Shown: in pieces, positions 23,643 to 33,269 of the stretch
Layout: every line of letters starts with the position of its first letter
Numbering within the stretch: the stretch's first letter is position 1
Assembly: GCA_017303905.1 (NCBI GenBank)
Contig: JAFLBH010000004.1
Location: forward strand, 124,001-188,000
Length of the DNA: 64,000 nucleotides
From: Bacteroidota bacterium
GTDB lineage: Bacteria > Bacteroidota > Bacteroidia > B-17B0 > Aurantibacillaceae
Direction: 5' to 3'
Notes under the pieces: generated by a model
What the model was told of the DNA's origin: nothing
Databases searched by the model: none
The model's input: only the letters and a program-made list of their open reading frames with translations
Made by a program: the position numbers and the translations under genes

Positions 23643-25376
23643 CTAAAAACTATAATTTAACCCAACGTTACCTGTGAACTCTGTAAACTCTCCTGCGCCA
23701 ACAGCCGTTTTTAATTTTTGTAAGTAAATGGCACTGGCATTAACTCCAACTTTTCCAAACTTCTGATTTTTAAATTTAGGCGAGTAACTTAGTGTTAAAC
23801 GATGGTTAAATAATTCGTTTGTTTTAATATCATTACTCAAAACCTGATTATAAGATGTGCCGATTGTTGCACGCAATGTATTATTATAGAAAGCCTGACT
23901 AATGTTTAAGTTTGGCCCGTAATACATCGTGAATGTATTTATCATCTCACTGTAATTACAGTTTAAAGCAATGCTGAACGCTGTTTTTGTTTTTACTACA
24001 GATATATTGTGAGAGATGTTTCCGTTAACAACACGTGAAGGCAATTTAATTTGCGAAGTTGTTCCAAAAAGTCCGGGGTCCTGAATCGCACCTTGGTTTT
24101 GTCCGGTTACCAGATAATTGGCAGTAACTAAAATATTTTGACGTGTCTTCGTTTTACCAAAATTATAACCGGCACTGAACATGGCATTTTGGGATAATTG
24201 ATAAAAGTTTAAGGTATCTAAGGTGTTTTTATAAAAAGGATCTTCTTGAGGACGTTGTTTTGTAAAGGTGCTGAAGTTACTGTAGGAACCCATAACGTTC
24301 CAATGCTGATTAGGTGCATAATTGGCATTAAATGAGCCCACCCATCGCTTTGTGGTGTTGAGTTTGCTATTGTCAAGATTGTCGCGCTGAAGACCTGTAT
24401 TGAAGGATAAATTCAACTTACCTTTTAAAACACTTATAGATGGTGCAAGGGTTATGTTTTCTAAATCATTATTAAAGAAGTAAGCACCCAACGTTTTATA
24501 ATCGGGTTCGATTCGTTCGTAATTCAAGTTAATAGCAAAGGTTTTAATTCCATAGCCAATACTTGATTTAAAAGCAGAAAAAAACTGAGAGGTTGCATTG
24601 GGTTGGAACAATAAAGGAATTTGATTTTTAGGCGGTGTGTTTAAATCCTGCGGCGATGTAACGTTTCGTGTTAAACCTGATAAAGCATATTCGGCTTCCA
24701 GTTTTATATTTTTATACAAAGACGTTTTACCTGCAATACTGATTACAGTATTTTCCATTGGTGTAACGTTGGTATTAATGGGCACGAACTGTAGAGAATT
24801 AGGGTCATCTTTCGCTGCGAAATAAATTAATTTGATTCCATGTCCGTTCTTCTCATAACCCGCACTTGCACCCCATCCCATCCGTTTATAACTCATATTA
24901 ATATCGGAGTTCGCTACTGCATCAAACTCAACTGCCTTTTTTAGTCGACCATACATAGCAGCGAATTTGAAATTCTTCGGACTTAACTCAACCCCTCCAC
25001 CGGCGAATATATGTCCGGCTAAAGTATATTGAGAGAAGTTCATGGCAGTGATTCCTGCATAGCCTTTAATCCATTTATAAGTAGGATTAAAGCTTTGTAT
25101 ATTGAAGGGCTGCGTGTAAGCGATTTGATTATTGCTGTAATTAAACGTAAAAGGCAAACTAAAATCGAGTATACTTACATTTAAATTGCCATTTAAGAAC
25201 CAGGTGAAGGGCTGTCGACGGTTAGGTATGCCATCAGCGTTATAAAATACAGAAGAGTAATTTAATCCACCTCCTACTTTTACCATATCCTTACTTCCGA
25301 GCTTATCCAGATTTTGGGAAAAGGAATTCCCAATTAAAACAGTGAAGAGAACACATATGTAAAGTGCAATCCGCAT
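23643..25376 (-). CDS. Putative outer membrane beta-barrel protein
   Basis: The 577-residue protein has a signal peptide (MRIALYICVLFTVLIGNSFSQ). Many amphipathic strands follow (LNGNLNVSILDFSLPFTFNY, IGYGIKTFAINLNYERIEP, KLNLSFNTGLQ) and the final residues NVGLNYSF end in phenylalanine, a BAM signal. This supports an outer membrane barrel with at least 16 strands by eye. No TonB plug domain is seen. It is the first gene of a three-gene cluster with a 971-residue exported protein and a fibronectin-III protein. It is preceded by the lipoprotein gene's terminator. Confidence 0.8.
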   Translation of the reverse strand: MRIALYICVLFTVLIGNSFSQNLDKLGSKDMVKVGGGLNYSSVFYNADGIPNRRQPFTWFLNGNLNVSILDFSLPFTFNYSNNQIAYTQPFNIQSFNPTYKWIKGYAGITAMNFSQYTLAGHIFAGGGVELSPKNFKFAAMYGRLKKAVEFDAVANSDINMSYKRMGWGASAGYEKNGHGIKLIYFAAKDDPNSLQFVPINTNVTPMENTVISIAGKTSLYKNIKLEAEYALSGLTRNVTSPQDLNTPPKNQIPLLFQPNATSQFFSAFKSSIGYGIKTFAINLNYERIEPDYKTLGAYFFNNDLENITLAPSISVLKGKLNLSFNTGLQRDNLDNSKLNTTKRWVGSFNANYAPNQHWNVMGSYSNFSTFTKQRPQEDPFYKNTLDTLNFYQLSQNAMFSAGYNFGKTKTRQNILVTANYLVTGQNQGAIQDPGLFGTTSQIKLPSRVVNGNISHNISVVKTKTAFSIALNCNYSEMINTFTMYYGPNLNISQAFYNNTLRATIGTSYNQVLSNDIKTNELFNHRLTLSYSPKFKNQKFGKVGVNASAIYLQKLKTAVGAGEFTEFTGNVGLNYSF

Positions 25377-25417
25377 AGCTCGAAAAAAGAGAGCTAAAAT
25401 AAAAAAAATTGTGTACT

Positions 25418-25445
25418 AAAAAAATTTAGTTTTCGCCAAAACTAA
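25418..25445 (-). terminator. Rho-independent terminator after the lipoprotein gene
   Basis: TTAGTTTT (25426-25433) and AAAACTAA (25438-25445) form a perfect 8-bp stem with a 4-base loop. On the minus strand the stem is followed by A and seven T residues. It lies 16 bases past the stop at 25461. A minus-strand TAGTTTTG (25437-25444) within the stem also fits a -7 box for the barrel gene. Confidence 0.75.
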
Positions 25446-25460
25446 GTACAATTTGGATAC

Positions 25461-26180
25461 TTATTTTAACCAAATTCCTTTTTGATGGCTTCGTGTAAAA
25501 GCGAAACTATGAACGAGTCCGCCTAAGGTTGTTGTATGATAATTAGTTATCATTATTTGCAATGTCATTGCTGTTCCTACAGTAAAACTGCTTAAATCGG
25601 AAGGGGTAAAAACAACTACGCCATTTCCATTGAGAGATTTAACGGCACTACCCGAGGTATTATTAAGAAAAAGAGTAATCGCACTACCTGAAAAATTAGT
25701 CACACCATTAATATTAATAGTTAATCCACTCGATTTATAACACGAATCCGGCAATGAGCTTTGTCCGGAATACTCCGGGAATGATGGCGTAACGGTGTAA
25801 GAAAATCCAGGGATAAAACTTGAACCGCTTACACTCCATCGCTGAGGAACCGTTAGGTTAACAGGAAAGTATGAGGAGTATGATCCAAAAGAAAAATAAA
25901 GTGTTGAATCATTAAAAACCACCGCTCCGGCTGAAACTTGTGTTTTAGTTGAAACACTCATGGGCTGATCGAAAAAAATAGCAAGTGCTGAACTATCACT
26001 ATATGTAGTTCCGAAATACTCACTGGTATAATATGTTGTTTGTAAAATAGATCTTGAGTCAAACAATGAAGGTGTACCGGGTGTACTTGAAGTTGCAACA
26101 GGATCTTTATCTTTCTTTTTGCAGAAAGTAAACACTAATGCAAATAGGAGTATATAGATTATGCAGTTGTTTTTTTTCAT
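25461..26180 (-). CDS. Putative lipoprotein of unknown function
   Basis: The 239-residue protein begins MKKNNCIIYILLFALVFTFCKKKDKDP. The hydrophobic stretch followed by C20 and a lysine-rich segment is a lipobox-like signal for lipidation; this C-K-K-K-D start is common in Bacteroidota lipoproteins. The rest is Ser/Thr-rich and beta-rich (YYTSEYFGTTYSDSSALAIFF ... VTPSFPEYSGQSSLPDSC). No family recognised. It follows the ribosomal operon terminator and has its own terminator. Confidence 0.75.
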   Translation of the reverse strand: MKKNNCIIYILLFALVFTFCKKKDKDPVATSSTPGTPSLFDSRSILQTTYYTSEYFGTTYSDSSALAIFFDQPMSVSTKTQVSAGAVVFNDSTLYFSFGSYSSYFPVNLTVPQRWSVSGSSFIPGFSYTVTPSFPEYSGQSSLPDSCYKSSGLTININGVTNFSGSAITLFLNNTSGSAVKSLNGNGVVVFTPSDLSSFTVGTAMTLQIMITNYHTTTLGGLVHSFAFTRSHQKGIWLK

Positions 26181-26220
26181 TCTGTTTGCTTTAGACTAAT
26201 ATATAACAATTACGCATAAA

Positions 26221-26257
26221 AACAAAAAAGCCGTGAGTAAATACCCACGGCTTTTTA
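26221..26257 (-). terminator. Terminator of the ribosomal protein operon
   Basis: AAAAAGCCGTG (26225-26235) pairs with CACGGCTTTTT (26246-26256), an 11-bp perfect stem with a 10-base loop. On the minus strand it is followed by TTTTTTGTTTTT-like sequence. It lies about 20 bases past the rplQ stop. Confidence 0.88.
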
Positions 26258-26275
26258 TATTGCTTAAAAGAATTA

Positions 26276-26755
26276 TTATTCTTCTGATTTTGTTTCTTCA
26301 GCTCCGCCTTCTGCTTTCTTTTTAGAAGTGCTGCGGCTACGACGTGTTGTTTTCTTCTCAGCTTTAACTGCTGATCCTTTACCACTAGTGTAAAGTTCGT
26401 TGAAGTCTACTAATTCAATCATTGCCATTTCAGCAGCATCACCCTGACGGTTTCCGGTTTTGATGATACGTGTGTAACCACCTTTACGGTCTGCTACTTT
26501 TCCTGCGATATCCTTAAACAATGCAGAAACAGCTTCCTTATTTTTTAAGCTTGCGAAAGCCATACGACGACTGTGAGTCGTGTCGCTCTTACTTTTTGTA
26601 ATGATAGGCTCAACAAATAAACGTAAAGCTTTTGCTTTCGCTAATGTTGTAAAAATACGCTTGTTCTCAATTAATGCGCAAGCTAAATTGCTTAATAACG
26701 CCTTACGGTGAGAGCTGGTGCGGCCTAAGTTATTTATTTTATCTCCGTGTCTCAT
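26276..26755 (-). CDS. rplQ: 50S ribosomal protein L17
   Basis: Residues 1-115 are L17 ([37 protein letters not shown] ... [24 protein letters not shown]), which sits at the bottom of the large subunit near the tunnel exit. The last ~40 residues are a low-complexity basic/acidic tail ([21 protein letters not shown]), a lineage extension. It is the last gene of the operon, 42 bases after rpoA and just before a strong terminator. Confidence 0.96.
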   Translation of the reverse strand: MRHGDKINNLGRTSSHRKALLSNLACALIENKRIFTTLAKAKALRLFVEPIITKSKSDTTHSRRMAFASLKNKEAVSALFKDIAGKVADRKGGYTRIIKTGNRQGDAAEMAMIELVDFNELYTSGKGSAVKAEKKTTRRSRSTSKKKAEGGAEETKSEE

Positions 26756-26797
26756 TTTAAATTCTATTTACGATTAAAGAATTCTTTAATCAAATTA

Positions 26798-27790
26798 TTA
26801 GTCTTTATCCAATTTATATTTTGCAACATTCATTCCGAATTGTAAGCCTTTAGCAGATACTAAGTCTTCTAATTCTGTTAATGATTTCTTACCGAAGTTG
26901 CGGAACTTTAAAAGGTCGTTTTTGTTGAATGCTACTAGTTCACCTAATGTTTCAACATCAGCAGCCTTTAAGCAGTTCAAAGCACGAACTGATAAATCCA
27001 TATCAACAAGCTTAGTTTTTAATAACTGACGCATGTGTAATGATGTTTCATCAAATTCTTCTTCGCTCTTCTTATCTTCAGTATCTAATGTAATTTTCTC
27101 GTCAGAGAATAACATGAAGTGGAAGATTAAGATTTTAGCTGCTTCTTTTAATGCTTCTTTCGGGTGAATTGAACCGTCAGATACGATGTCTAAAATTAAA
27201 CGCTCGTAGTCAGTTTTTTGCTCCACACGATAGTTCTCGATGGTATATTTTACATTCTTAATTGGAGTGTAAATAGAATCGATGAAGATAGTTCCGTTAG
27301 GTGCGCTGTTAGTTCTGTTTTCTTCAGCAGGAACATAACCACGGCCTTTTTCAACAGTTAATTCAATTTTTAAACGTACTGAAGGATCGCAATTGAAAAT
27401 TACTAAATCAGGATTTAAAATTTGGAAACCGTTTACATATTTTGCGATATCACCGGCAGTAAATTTATCGGCACCTGCAAAATGTACAACAATCTTTTCG
27501 TTATCGTGGTTGTCTAATTGTTTTTTGAAGCGAACTTGTTTTAAGTTCAGGATGATTTCAGTTACATCTTCAGCCACACCTTTAATGGTTGAAAATTCAT
27601 GATCAACACCTTCTACGCGAATGCTAGTAATAGCATAACCTTCGAGTGATGATAATAAGATACGGCGTAACGCGTTACCGATGGTAATACCGAAACCTGG
27701 CTCTAACGGACGGAATTCAAACTGACCTTCTGTCTCAGTAGAGTTAATCATTATTACTTTATCGGGCTTTACGAAATTTAAAATTGCCAT
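26798..27790 (-). CDS. rpoA: RNA polymerase subunit alpha
   Basis: The 330-residue protein has the assembly domain (about 1-235: [41 protein letters not shown]) and the C-terminal helix-hairpin-helix domain (about 255-320: [32 protein letters not shown]...[18 protein letters not shown]) that binds activators and upstream DNA. The linker is acidic ([13 protein letters not shown]). Location between rpsD and rplQ is the standard alpha-operon order. Confidence 0.98.
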   Translation of the reverse strand: MAILNFVKPDKVIMINSTETEGQFEFRPLEPGFGITIGNALRRILLSSLEGYAITSIRVEGVDHEFSTIKGVAEDVTEIILNLKQVRFKKQLDNHDNEKIVVHFAGADKFTAGDIAKYVNGFQILNPDLVIFNCDPSVRLKIELTVEKGRGYVPAEENRTNSAPNGTIFIDSIYTPIKNVKYTIENYRVEQKTDYERLILDIVSDGSIHPKEALKEAAKILIFHFMLFSDEKITLDTEDKKSEEEFDETSLHMRQLLKTKLVDMDLSVRALNCLKAADVETLGELVAFNKNDLLKFRNFGKKSLTELEDLVSAKGLQFGMNVAKYKLDKD

Positions 27791-27831
27791 TTATACAATA
27801 TATTTAAGGTTATTAAATAAGTTCAAAAAGA

Positions 27832-28437
27832 TTATTTAGAGTACAATTCGACGATCAACTGTTCCTTAATGTTTTCAGGAATCTGTGAACGCTCAGGACG
27901 GCTAATGAATTTGCCGCTCATTGTATTCTTATCAAAATCCAACCATGGGTATTTGTTAACCTGGCCGGCTAATGAATTTACGATAGCTTCTAATGATTGA
28001 GATTTCTCGCGAACACCTACTACATCACCTGGCTTTAAAGTGTAAGAAGGAACGTTTACAACGCTTCCGTTTACAGTGATATGAGCATGAGAAACTAATT
28101 GACGCGCTGCACGACGGCTAGGAGCAATTCCTAAACGGTAAACAACGTTATCAATACGAGATTCGATTAATTGCAATAATACCTCACCGGTAATACCATG
28201 TGAACGTGCAGCCTTATCGAAAATTTTCGCAAACTGACGCTCTAAAATACCGTAAGTGTATTTTGCTTTTTGCTTCTCCATTAACTGGATAGCATACTCT
28301 GATTGTTTAGCACGTTTTTTTGCTAAACCATGTTGCCCCGGAGGGTAATTCTTTTTTTCTAACGCCTTATCAGGACCGAAGATTGGCTCCTTGAATTTAC
28401 GGGCGATTTTGGATTTGGGACCTGTGTACCTTGCCAT
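27832..28437 (-). CDS. rpsD: 30S ribosomal protein S4
   Basis: The 201-residue protein contains the S4 RNA-binding domain (residues about 93-155: [41 protein letters not shown]). It starts small-subunit assembly on the 5' domain of 16S rRNA and in several bacteria represses its own operon. The N-terminal zinc cysteine cluster found in some species is absent. A 110-base structured gap precedes the gene and is annotated separately. Confidence 0.98.
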   Translation of the reverse strand: MARYTGPKSKIARKFKEPIFGPDKALEKKNYPPGQHGLAKKRAKQSEYAIQLMEKQKAKYTYGILERQFAKIFDKAARSHGITGEVLLQLIESRIDNVVYRLGIAPSRRAARQLVSHAHITVNGSVVNVPSYTLKPGDVVGVREKSQSLEAIVNSLAGQVNKYPWLDFDKNTMSGKFISRPERSQIPENIKEQLIVELYSK

Positions 28438-28547
28438 TTTAAATAATTGTTTTTTGTTGTTTATTATTTAAGCTGATAACCCTGTAGATTACCAGCTCCA
28501 AACCGTGAGGTTTACTTTGCTCACTCGCGGCTGGCTGTTATTTACTA
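28438..28547 (-). promoter_or_regulatory. Structured rpsK-rpsD intercistronic region, candidate S4 binding site
   Basis: This is the longest gap inside the alpha part of the operon. Plus-strand words CCAGC (28492-28496) / GCTGG (28530-28534) and GTGAG (28505-28509) / CTCAC (28520-28524) are nested, giving a two-level hairpin in the message upstream of rpsD. The position suits an S4 autoregulatory element, but no Rfam model could be run. Confidence 0.4.
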
Positions 28548-28958
28548 TTAAACGCGGCGACGCTTTGGAGGGCGACAACCATTGTGAGGAATTGGAGTGA
28601 TATCTACAATTTCAGATACTTCGATTCCTGCAGCTGCAATAGAACGGATTGCTGACTCACGTCCTGCACCCGGACCTTTTACATACACTTTTACTTTACG
28701 TAAACCTGCATCAAAAGCAACTTTAGAACAATCTTGTGCTGCCATTTGCGCAGCATAAGGTGTGTTTTTCTTAGAACCTCTGAAACCCATTTTACCTGCA
28801 GATGACCAAGAAATAACTTGACCTGCAATATTAGTTAAAGAGATGATAATGTTATTGAATGTAGCATTGATATGTGCTTCGCCTGCAGCGTCAACTTTTA
28901 CAACACGTTTACGTGCGGCTGCTTTTCCTGTGGCGGCGGTAGCTTGTTGTTTTGCCAT
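28548..28958 (-). CDS. rpsK: 30S ribosomal protein S11
   Basis: The 136-residue protein has the S11 core ([49 protein letters not shown] ... [15 protein letters not shown]) and the conserved end [15 protein letters not shown]. It forms part of the platform contacting mRNA and tRNA at the E site. The first ~18 residues ([16 protein letters not shown]) are an alanine-rich extension. Confidence 0.98.
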   Translation of the reverse strand: MAKQQATAATGKAAARKRVVKVDAAGEAHINATFNNIIISLTNIAGQVISWSSAGKMGFRGSKKNTPYAAQMAAQDCSKVAFDAGLRKVKVYVKGPGAGRESAIRSIAAAGIEVSEIVDITPIPHNGCRPPKRRRV

Positions 28959-28986
28959 TTTATATCTTTTTCTTAAATTTTAATTA

Positions 28987-29364
28987 TTATTTAGTAGCCA
29001 TTTTCTTGTTGGCAATTGTCTTACGACGACCTTTACGGGTACGAGCGTTTGTTTTAGTACGCTGACCACGAACCGGTAAACCGTTACGGTGACGGATTCC
29101 ACGGAAAGTTCCGATATCCACTAAACGCTTAATGTTTAACTGAACTTCAGAGCGCAAAGCACCCTCTACTTTAAAGTTAGAGTTAATGAAGTTACGAATC
29201 GCATTTTGCTCATCGTCAGTCCATTCGCTCACTTTTTTGTCATGCGAGATACCTGCATTGTCCAATATTTTTTTTGCGGTGCTTGGGCCAATACCGAAAA
29301 TGTAGGTTAATCCTATCACTCCTCTTTTGTTTTTTGGTAAGTCAATACCTGAAATACGTGCCAT
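28987..29364 (-). CDS. rpsM: 30S ribosomal protein S13
   Basis: The 125-residue protein begins [34 protein letters not shown] and ends in the basic tail [22 protein letters not shown] that reaches tRNA in the P site. It contacts L5 and 5S-region bridges in the head. A -7 box at 29393-29400 just upstream could provide an internal promoter for rpsM to rplQ. Confidence 0.98.
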   Translation of the reverse strand: MARISGIDLPKNKRGVIGLTYIFGIGPSTAKKILDNAGISHDKKVSEWTDDEQNAIRNFINSNFKVEGALRSEVQLNIKRLVDIGTFRGIRHRNGLPVRGQRTKTNARTRKGRRKTIANKKMATK

Positions 29365-29392
29365 TTTTATCTTAATTTTTTAAAAAGGTTTG

Positions 29393-29400
29393 CAAAGGTA
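29393..29400 (-). promoter_or_regulatory. Possible internal promoter for the alpha section
   Basis: TACCTTTG on the minus strand matches TAnnTTTG and lies 28 bases upstream of the rpsM ATG in the rpmJ-rpsM gap. No TTTG at 19-21 bases upstream is seen, so this is a tentative call. Confidence 0.3.
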
Positions 29401-29406
29401 CAAAAA

Positions 29407-29523
29407 TTATCTTTGTCTTTGTTTGAATTTTGGGTTTTTCTTGTTGATTACGTACAATTTTCCTTTACGGCGAACAATTTTGCATTCGCTGCTTCTTTTC
29501 TTTATGGATGCTCTAACTTTCAT
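29407..29523 (-). CDS. rpmJ: 50S ribosomal protein L36 (zinc-free form)
   Basis: A 38-residue frame [20 protein letters not shown] followed by [18 protein letters not shown] is unmistakably L36. Of the zinc ligands (Cys11, Cys14, Cys27, His32 in the C+ form) only C14 remains; the others are Ser, Asn and Phe. It is thus the C-minus type that does not need zinc. It sits between infA and rpsM as usual. Confidence 0.97.
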   Translation of the reverse strand: MKVRASIKKRSSECKIVRRKGKLYVINKKNPKFKQRQR

Positions 29524-29538
29524 CAGTTATTAGTTTAA

Positions 29539-29757
29539 TTATTTATATCTGAATGTAATTCTTGCTTTTGTAAGGTCGTATGGACTCATTTCCAATCTTA
29601 CCTTATCCCCGGTTAAAATTTTAATATAGTGCATACGCATTTTACCGGAAATATGCGCAATTACTACGTGCCCGTTCTCTAACTCTACCCTGAACATGGC
29701 GTTACTCAAAGATTCGATAATGGTTCCGTCAACCTCTATGTTTGCCTGTTTCGCCAT
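29539..29757 (-). CDS. infA: Translation initiation factor IF-1
   Basis: The 72-residue OB-fold protein ([66 protein letters not shown]) is complete. It blocks the A site during initiation. It follows secY after three bases; map, often between secY and infA, is absent here. Confidence 0.98.
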   Translation of the reverse strand: MAKQANIEVDGTIIESLSNAMFRVELENGHVVIAHISGKMRMHYIKILTGDKVRLEMSPYDLTKARITFRYK

Positions 29758-29760
29758 ATC

Positions 29761-31095
29761 TTAGCCTTGTTGTACCATCATGGCATTAGCGCCACGTCCT
29801 TTAATTCGACCAGACTTCATTAATCCATCATAATGACGGTTCAATAAATAGGTCTCAATTTGTTGTAATGTATCTAATACTACCCCTACTAAGATCAATA
29901 ATGAAGTTCCTCCGTAGAAATCAGCAAAAGCACTGTTAATACCTAATTGCATAGCAATAGCAGGTAAAATAGCCACCGCCGCAAGGAAAATTGACCCAGG
30001 AAGTGTAATACGGCTCATTACCTGATCAATGAACTCAGCTGTTTTCTTACCAGGTTTAACCCCAGGAATAAAACCGCCGTTTTTCTTCATATCATCAGCC
30101 AATTGATTAGGGTTAACCATAATTGCTGTGTAGAAATAGGTAAAGAGAATAATTAATACCGCGAATACAAGGTTATACCAGAAACCATAACGCTCAGTGA
30201 ATACGCCTCCTGCATTACCGGCAAAACCTGTAATAGCCGCAGGAATGAACATAATAGCTTGAGCAAAGATGATTGGCATTACACCTGCAGCATTCACCTT
30301 TAAAGGAATGTACTGACGAACACCGCCGTATTGCTTATTTCCAACAATCTTCTTAGCAAACTGAACCGGAATACGACGAGTACCCTGAACCAACATAATA
30401 CTTCCTATGATGATGAATAATAAGAAAACGATTTCTAATAAGAACATGATCAATCCACCACCTGAACTTTGTAAACGAGAACCAAATTCAGAAGTGATAG
30501 CGAATGGTAAGCGGGAGATAATACCAATCATAATGATTAAAGAAATACCGTTTCCGATACCTTTATCAGTAATACGCTCTCCTAACCACATTACAAACAT
30601 GGTACCGGTTACGAGAATCATAGTAGACTGAATCATGAACCAAGTTCCGTCTAATACAACCGCTCCAGGAATGTTGTAAACCTGAGTAGCTAAATAACCC
30701 GGACATTGAACCGCAGTTACAGCGATGGTTAAGAAACGTGTATACTGATTGATTTTTTTACGACCGCTTTCGCCATCACGTTGTAATTTTTGAAAATATG
30801 GCACAGCCATACCTAACAACTGGATAATAATGGATGCTGTGATATAAGGCATAATACCCAAACCGAATACAGAAGCACGTGAGAAAGCACCGCCCGCGAA
30901 AATATTGATTAAACCAATAATTCCGTCTTGCGACCCCGACTCTTGAGCCTCGTTAAGAACAGCTGAGTTTACACCAGGAAGCACAACATAAGAACCAAGG
31001 CGATAAATTAATACCAACCCCAGGGTGGTAAGAATTCTAGCTCTTAGCTCCTCTATTTTCCAGATGTTTTGAAGTGTATCTATAAAACGCTTCAT
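29761..31095 (-). CDS. secY: Protein translocase subunit SecY
   Basis: The 444-residue protein has ten membrane helices. Typical blocks: LRARILTTLGLVLIYRLGSYVVLPGV, the plug region after it (NIFAGGAFSRASVFGLGIMPYITASIIIQLL), the cytoplasmic loop around KINQYTRFLTIAV and the C5/C6 loops with QGTRRIPVQFAKK and NPNQLADDMKKNGGFIPGVKPGKKT. It is the channel of the Sec pathway used by the many exported proteins here. The start is three bases after the rplO stop. Confidence 0.98.
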   Translation of the reverse strand: MKRFIDTLQNIWKIEELRARILTTLGLVLIYRLGSYVVLPGVNSAVLNEAQESGSQDGIIGLINIFAGGAFSRASVFGLGIMPYITASIIIQLLGMAVPYFQKLQRDGESGRKKINQYTRFLTIAVTAVQCPGYLATQVYNIPGAVVLDGTWFMIQSTMILVTGTMFVMWLGERITDKGIGNGISLIIMIGIISRLPFAITSEFGSRLQSSGGGLIMFLLEIVFLLFIIIGSIMLVQGTRRIPVQFAKKIVGNKQYGGVRQYIPLKVNAAGVMPIIFAQAIMFIPAAITGFAGNAGGVFTERYGFWYNLVFAVLIILFTYFYTAIMVNPNQLADDMKKNGGFIPGVKPGKKTAEFIDQVMSRITLPGSIFLAAVAILPAIAMQLGINSAFADFYGGTSLLILVGVVLDTLQQIETYLLNRHYDGLMKSGRIKGRGANAMMVQQG

Positions 31096-31098
31096 AAA

Positions 31099-31548
31099 TT
31101 ATTTTAAAGTTGTTACTGAACCACCTTTTTCTTCAATTGCTTTTTTTGCAGTTGCAGTAAAAGCATGAGCTGAAATAGTTACTTTAGATTTTAATTCGCC
31201 ACGGCCTAAGATTTTAACTAAATCATTCTTAGAAGCCATTCCGTTTTTAATTAAAACATCCAAATTAATTTCACTTACTTTAGTTTTGTCAACTAATTTT
31301 TGGATGCTATCTAAATTAATTCCGTTGTAATCAATACGGTTAATGTTTTTGAAACCGAATTTTGGAATACGACGTTGTAAAGGCATCTGACCACCTTCAA
31401 AACCACGCTTTGAAGAGTAACCTGAACGTGACTGAGCACCTTTATGACCGCGAGTTGCAGTTCCACCACCACCAGAACCTTGTCCGCGACCGCGACGGTA
31501 GTTATTTTTTACAGAACCATTTGCTGGTTTTAATCCGCTTAATTTCAT
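31099..31548 (-). CDS. rplO: 50S ribosomal protein L15
   Basis: The 149-residue protein shows the Gly/Arg-rich N-terminus (MKLSGLKPANGSVKNNYRRGRGQGSGGGGTATRGHKGAQSRSG) and the globular C-terminus (VDKTKVSEINLDVLIKNGMASKNDLVKILGRGELKSKVTISAHAFTATAKKAIEEKGG). It binds 23S rRNA late in assembly. It lies between rpmD and secY. Confidence 0.97.
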   Translation of the reverse strand: MKLSGLKPANGSVKNNYRRGRGQGSGGGGTATRGHKGAQSRSGYSSKRGFEGGQMPLQRRIPKFGFKNINRIDYNGINLDSIQKLVDKTKVSEINLDVLIKNGMASKNDLVKILGRGELKSKVTISAHAFTATAKKAIEEKGGSVTTLK

Positions 31549-31559
31549 TTTAAAATATA

Positions 31560-31739
31560 TTAAATAGTTTCAATTTTTAACATGTGCTTCACAGCATTAA
31601 TCTGACCTTGAACCGCAGGATTTAATTCCTTTTCAAGGGTCTGGTACGATTTTTTAAAACCTAAAGCCACCAACGTTGCTCTTTGAGCAGGTGAACGCTT
31701 AGATGTACCTTTTACCAATGTAATTTTTACTTTAGCCAT
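31560..31739 (-). CDS. rpmD: 50S ribosomal protein L30
   Basis: A 59-residue frame translated from ATG at 31739 reads MAKVKITLVKGTSKRSPAQR, then ATLVALGFKKSYQTLEKELN, then PAVQGQINAVKHMLKIETI. This is a normal L30 (ferredoxin-like fold binding 23S rRNA) in its usual position between rpsE and rplO. It is below common length cut-offs and easily missed. Confidence 0.97.
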   Translation of the reverse strand: MAKVKITLVKGTSKRSPAQRATLVALGFKKSYQTLEKELNPAVQGQINAVKHMLKIETI

Positions 31740-31749
31740 AACAATACTA

Positions 31750-32268
31750 TTATCCGTTAAACACTTTATCTAAAGAAATACCTCTTTGGTGAGCCACTGT
31801 AATTGGATCACGCATTTTCACTAACGCATCTAAAGTTGCTTTAACCACGTTGTGAGGGTTAGATGAACCTTTAGATTTTGCTAATACATCGGTAATACCA
31901 ACGCTTTCTAATACAGCACGCATCGCACCACCGGCAATTACTCCGGTACCGTGAGCAGCAGGCTTTAAGAACACGCGAGCACCGCCAAATTTACCTTCCT
32001 GTGCATGAGGCACAGTTCCGTTTAATACCGGTACTTTTACCAAGCTCTTTTTAGCATCTTCGATACCTTTAGTGATAGCATCAGTTACCTCGTTAGCTTT
32101 ACCTAAGCCCTGGCCTACTACACCTTTTTCGTTTCCTACTACAACGATAGCAGCAAAACTAAAGTGGCGACCACCTTTGGTAACCTTGGTTACACGCTGT
32201 ACAGCAACTAATTTATCTTTTAGTTCGATGTCGCTTGATTTTACTCTTTTAACAACTTCTGTTGACAT
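31750..32268 (-). CDS. rpsE: 30S ribosomal protein S5
   Basis: The 172-residue protein has the double-stranded RNA-binding domain ([47 protein letters not shown]) and the C-terminal domain ([10 protein letters not shown]-type: [22 protein letters not shown]). The loop TKGGRHFSF is the spectinomycin and fidelity region. It is needed for decoding accuracy and mRNA unwinding at the entry channel. Confidence 0.98.
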   Translation of the reverse strand: MSTEVVKRVKSSDIELKDKLVAVQRVTKVTKGGRHFSFAAIVVVGNEKGVVGQGLGKANEVTDAITKGIEDAKKSLVKVPVLNGTVPHAQEGKFGGARVFLKPAAHGTGVIAGGAMRAVLESVGITDVLAKSKGSSNPHNVVKATLDALVKMRDPITVAHQRGISLDKVFNG

Positions 32269-32296
32269 TTTATTCGTTTAAAGTTTTTATTACTAA

Positions 32297-32653
32297 TTAA
32301 AATTTAAGTCCGCCTTCGCGTGCGCCTTCTGCTAATGATTTAACACGGCCATGGTATAAGAAACCATTACGGTCAAATTTCACTTCGCTGATTCCGCCAG
32401 AAATTGCTTTCTCGGCGATTAACTTACCAACTAATTTAGCTTGTTCAGACTTGCTTACTTTAGCCGACTTAATTGATTTATCATTGGTACCTGCAGAAAT
32501 TAAAGTTTTGCCGGCTTTATCGTCGATTAACTGAGCATAAATTTCAGCGTTACTACGAAATACACACAAGCGTGGAGACTCGTTTGAACCTTTTACGGTT
32601 TTACGAATTCTGTATTTAATTCTTTGTCTTCTTTGTTCTTTATTCAGTGCCAT
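32297..32653 (-). CDS. rplR: 50S ribosomal protein L18
   Basis: The 118-residue protein ([48 protein letters not shown] ... [26 protein letters not shown]) is a complete L18, which with L5 binds 5S rRNA in the central protuberance. It lies between rplF and rpsE in spc-operon order. Confidence 0.98.
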   Translation of the reverse strand: MALNKEQRRQRIKYRIRKTVKGSNESPRLCVFRSNAEIYAQLIDDKAGKTLISAGTNDKSIKSAKVSKSEQAKLVGKLIAEKAISGGISEVKFDRNGFLYHGRVKSLAEGAREGGLKF

Positions 32654-32690
32654 CTTTTCAATTTTTTTAAGATGATTAACATTAATTTAA

Positions 32691-33245
32691 TTATTTTTTA
32701 GCTGCTGATTTACCTGCCTTACGACGTAAAATCTCACCAGTAAACTTGATACCTTTTCCTTTGTATGGTTCAGGTTTACGTAACGAACGAATTTTTGCAG
32801 CTACTAATCCGATTAACTGTTTGTCTGCAGATTCCAAAATAATTTTTGGGTTTGCACCTTTTTCAGCTGTAGTGGTAACCTTTACCTCTACCGGTAAATC
32901 GAAAGTGATGTTATGTGAATAACCTAAAGACAATTCTAATAATTGACCCTTGTTTGATGCACGGTAACCTACACCTACTAATTCCTGCTCTGTTTTATAT
33001 CCTTCGTTTACACCTTTAATCATATTAGCGATTAATGCGCGGTATAAACCATGTAATGAACGGTGACGTTTGTGATCAGTTGGACGAGATACAGTGATTG
33101 TACCATTGTCAACTTTAACATCAATATCCGAATCAACCTTTTGAGTTAATGTTCCTTTTTTACCTTTAACGGTTACCAATCCATTGGCAACACTTACTTC
33201 CACTCCTTGTGGTATTGTTATCGGTGCTTTTCCTATACGTGACAT
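32691..33245 (-). CDS. rplF: 50S ribosomal protein L6
   Basis: The 184-residue protein contains two L6 domains: MSRIGKAPITIPQGVEVSVANGLVTVKGKKGTL and LELSLGYSHNITFDLPVEVKV. The signature PEPYKGKGIKFTGEILRRKAGKS is near the end. It sits near the factor-binding region of the large subunit. The start codon is 24 bases after the rpsH stop. Confidence 0.98.
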   Translation of the reverse strand: MSRIGKAPITIPQGVEVSVANGLVTVKGKKGTLTQKVDSDIDVKVDNGTITVSRPTDHKRHRSLHGLYRALIANMIKGVNEGYKTEQELVGVGYRASNKGQLLELSLGYSHNITFDLPVEVKVTTTAEKGANPKIILESADKQLIGLVAAKIRSLRKPEPYKGKGIKFTGEILRRKAGKSAAKK

Positions 33246-33269
33246 GACTAATTTCCTCCTTATTTTAGA

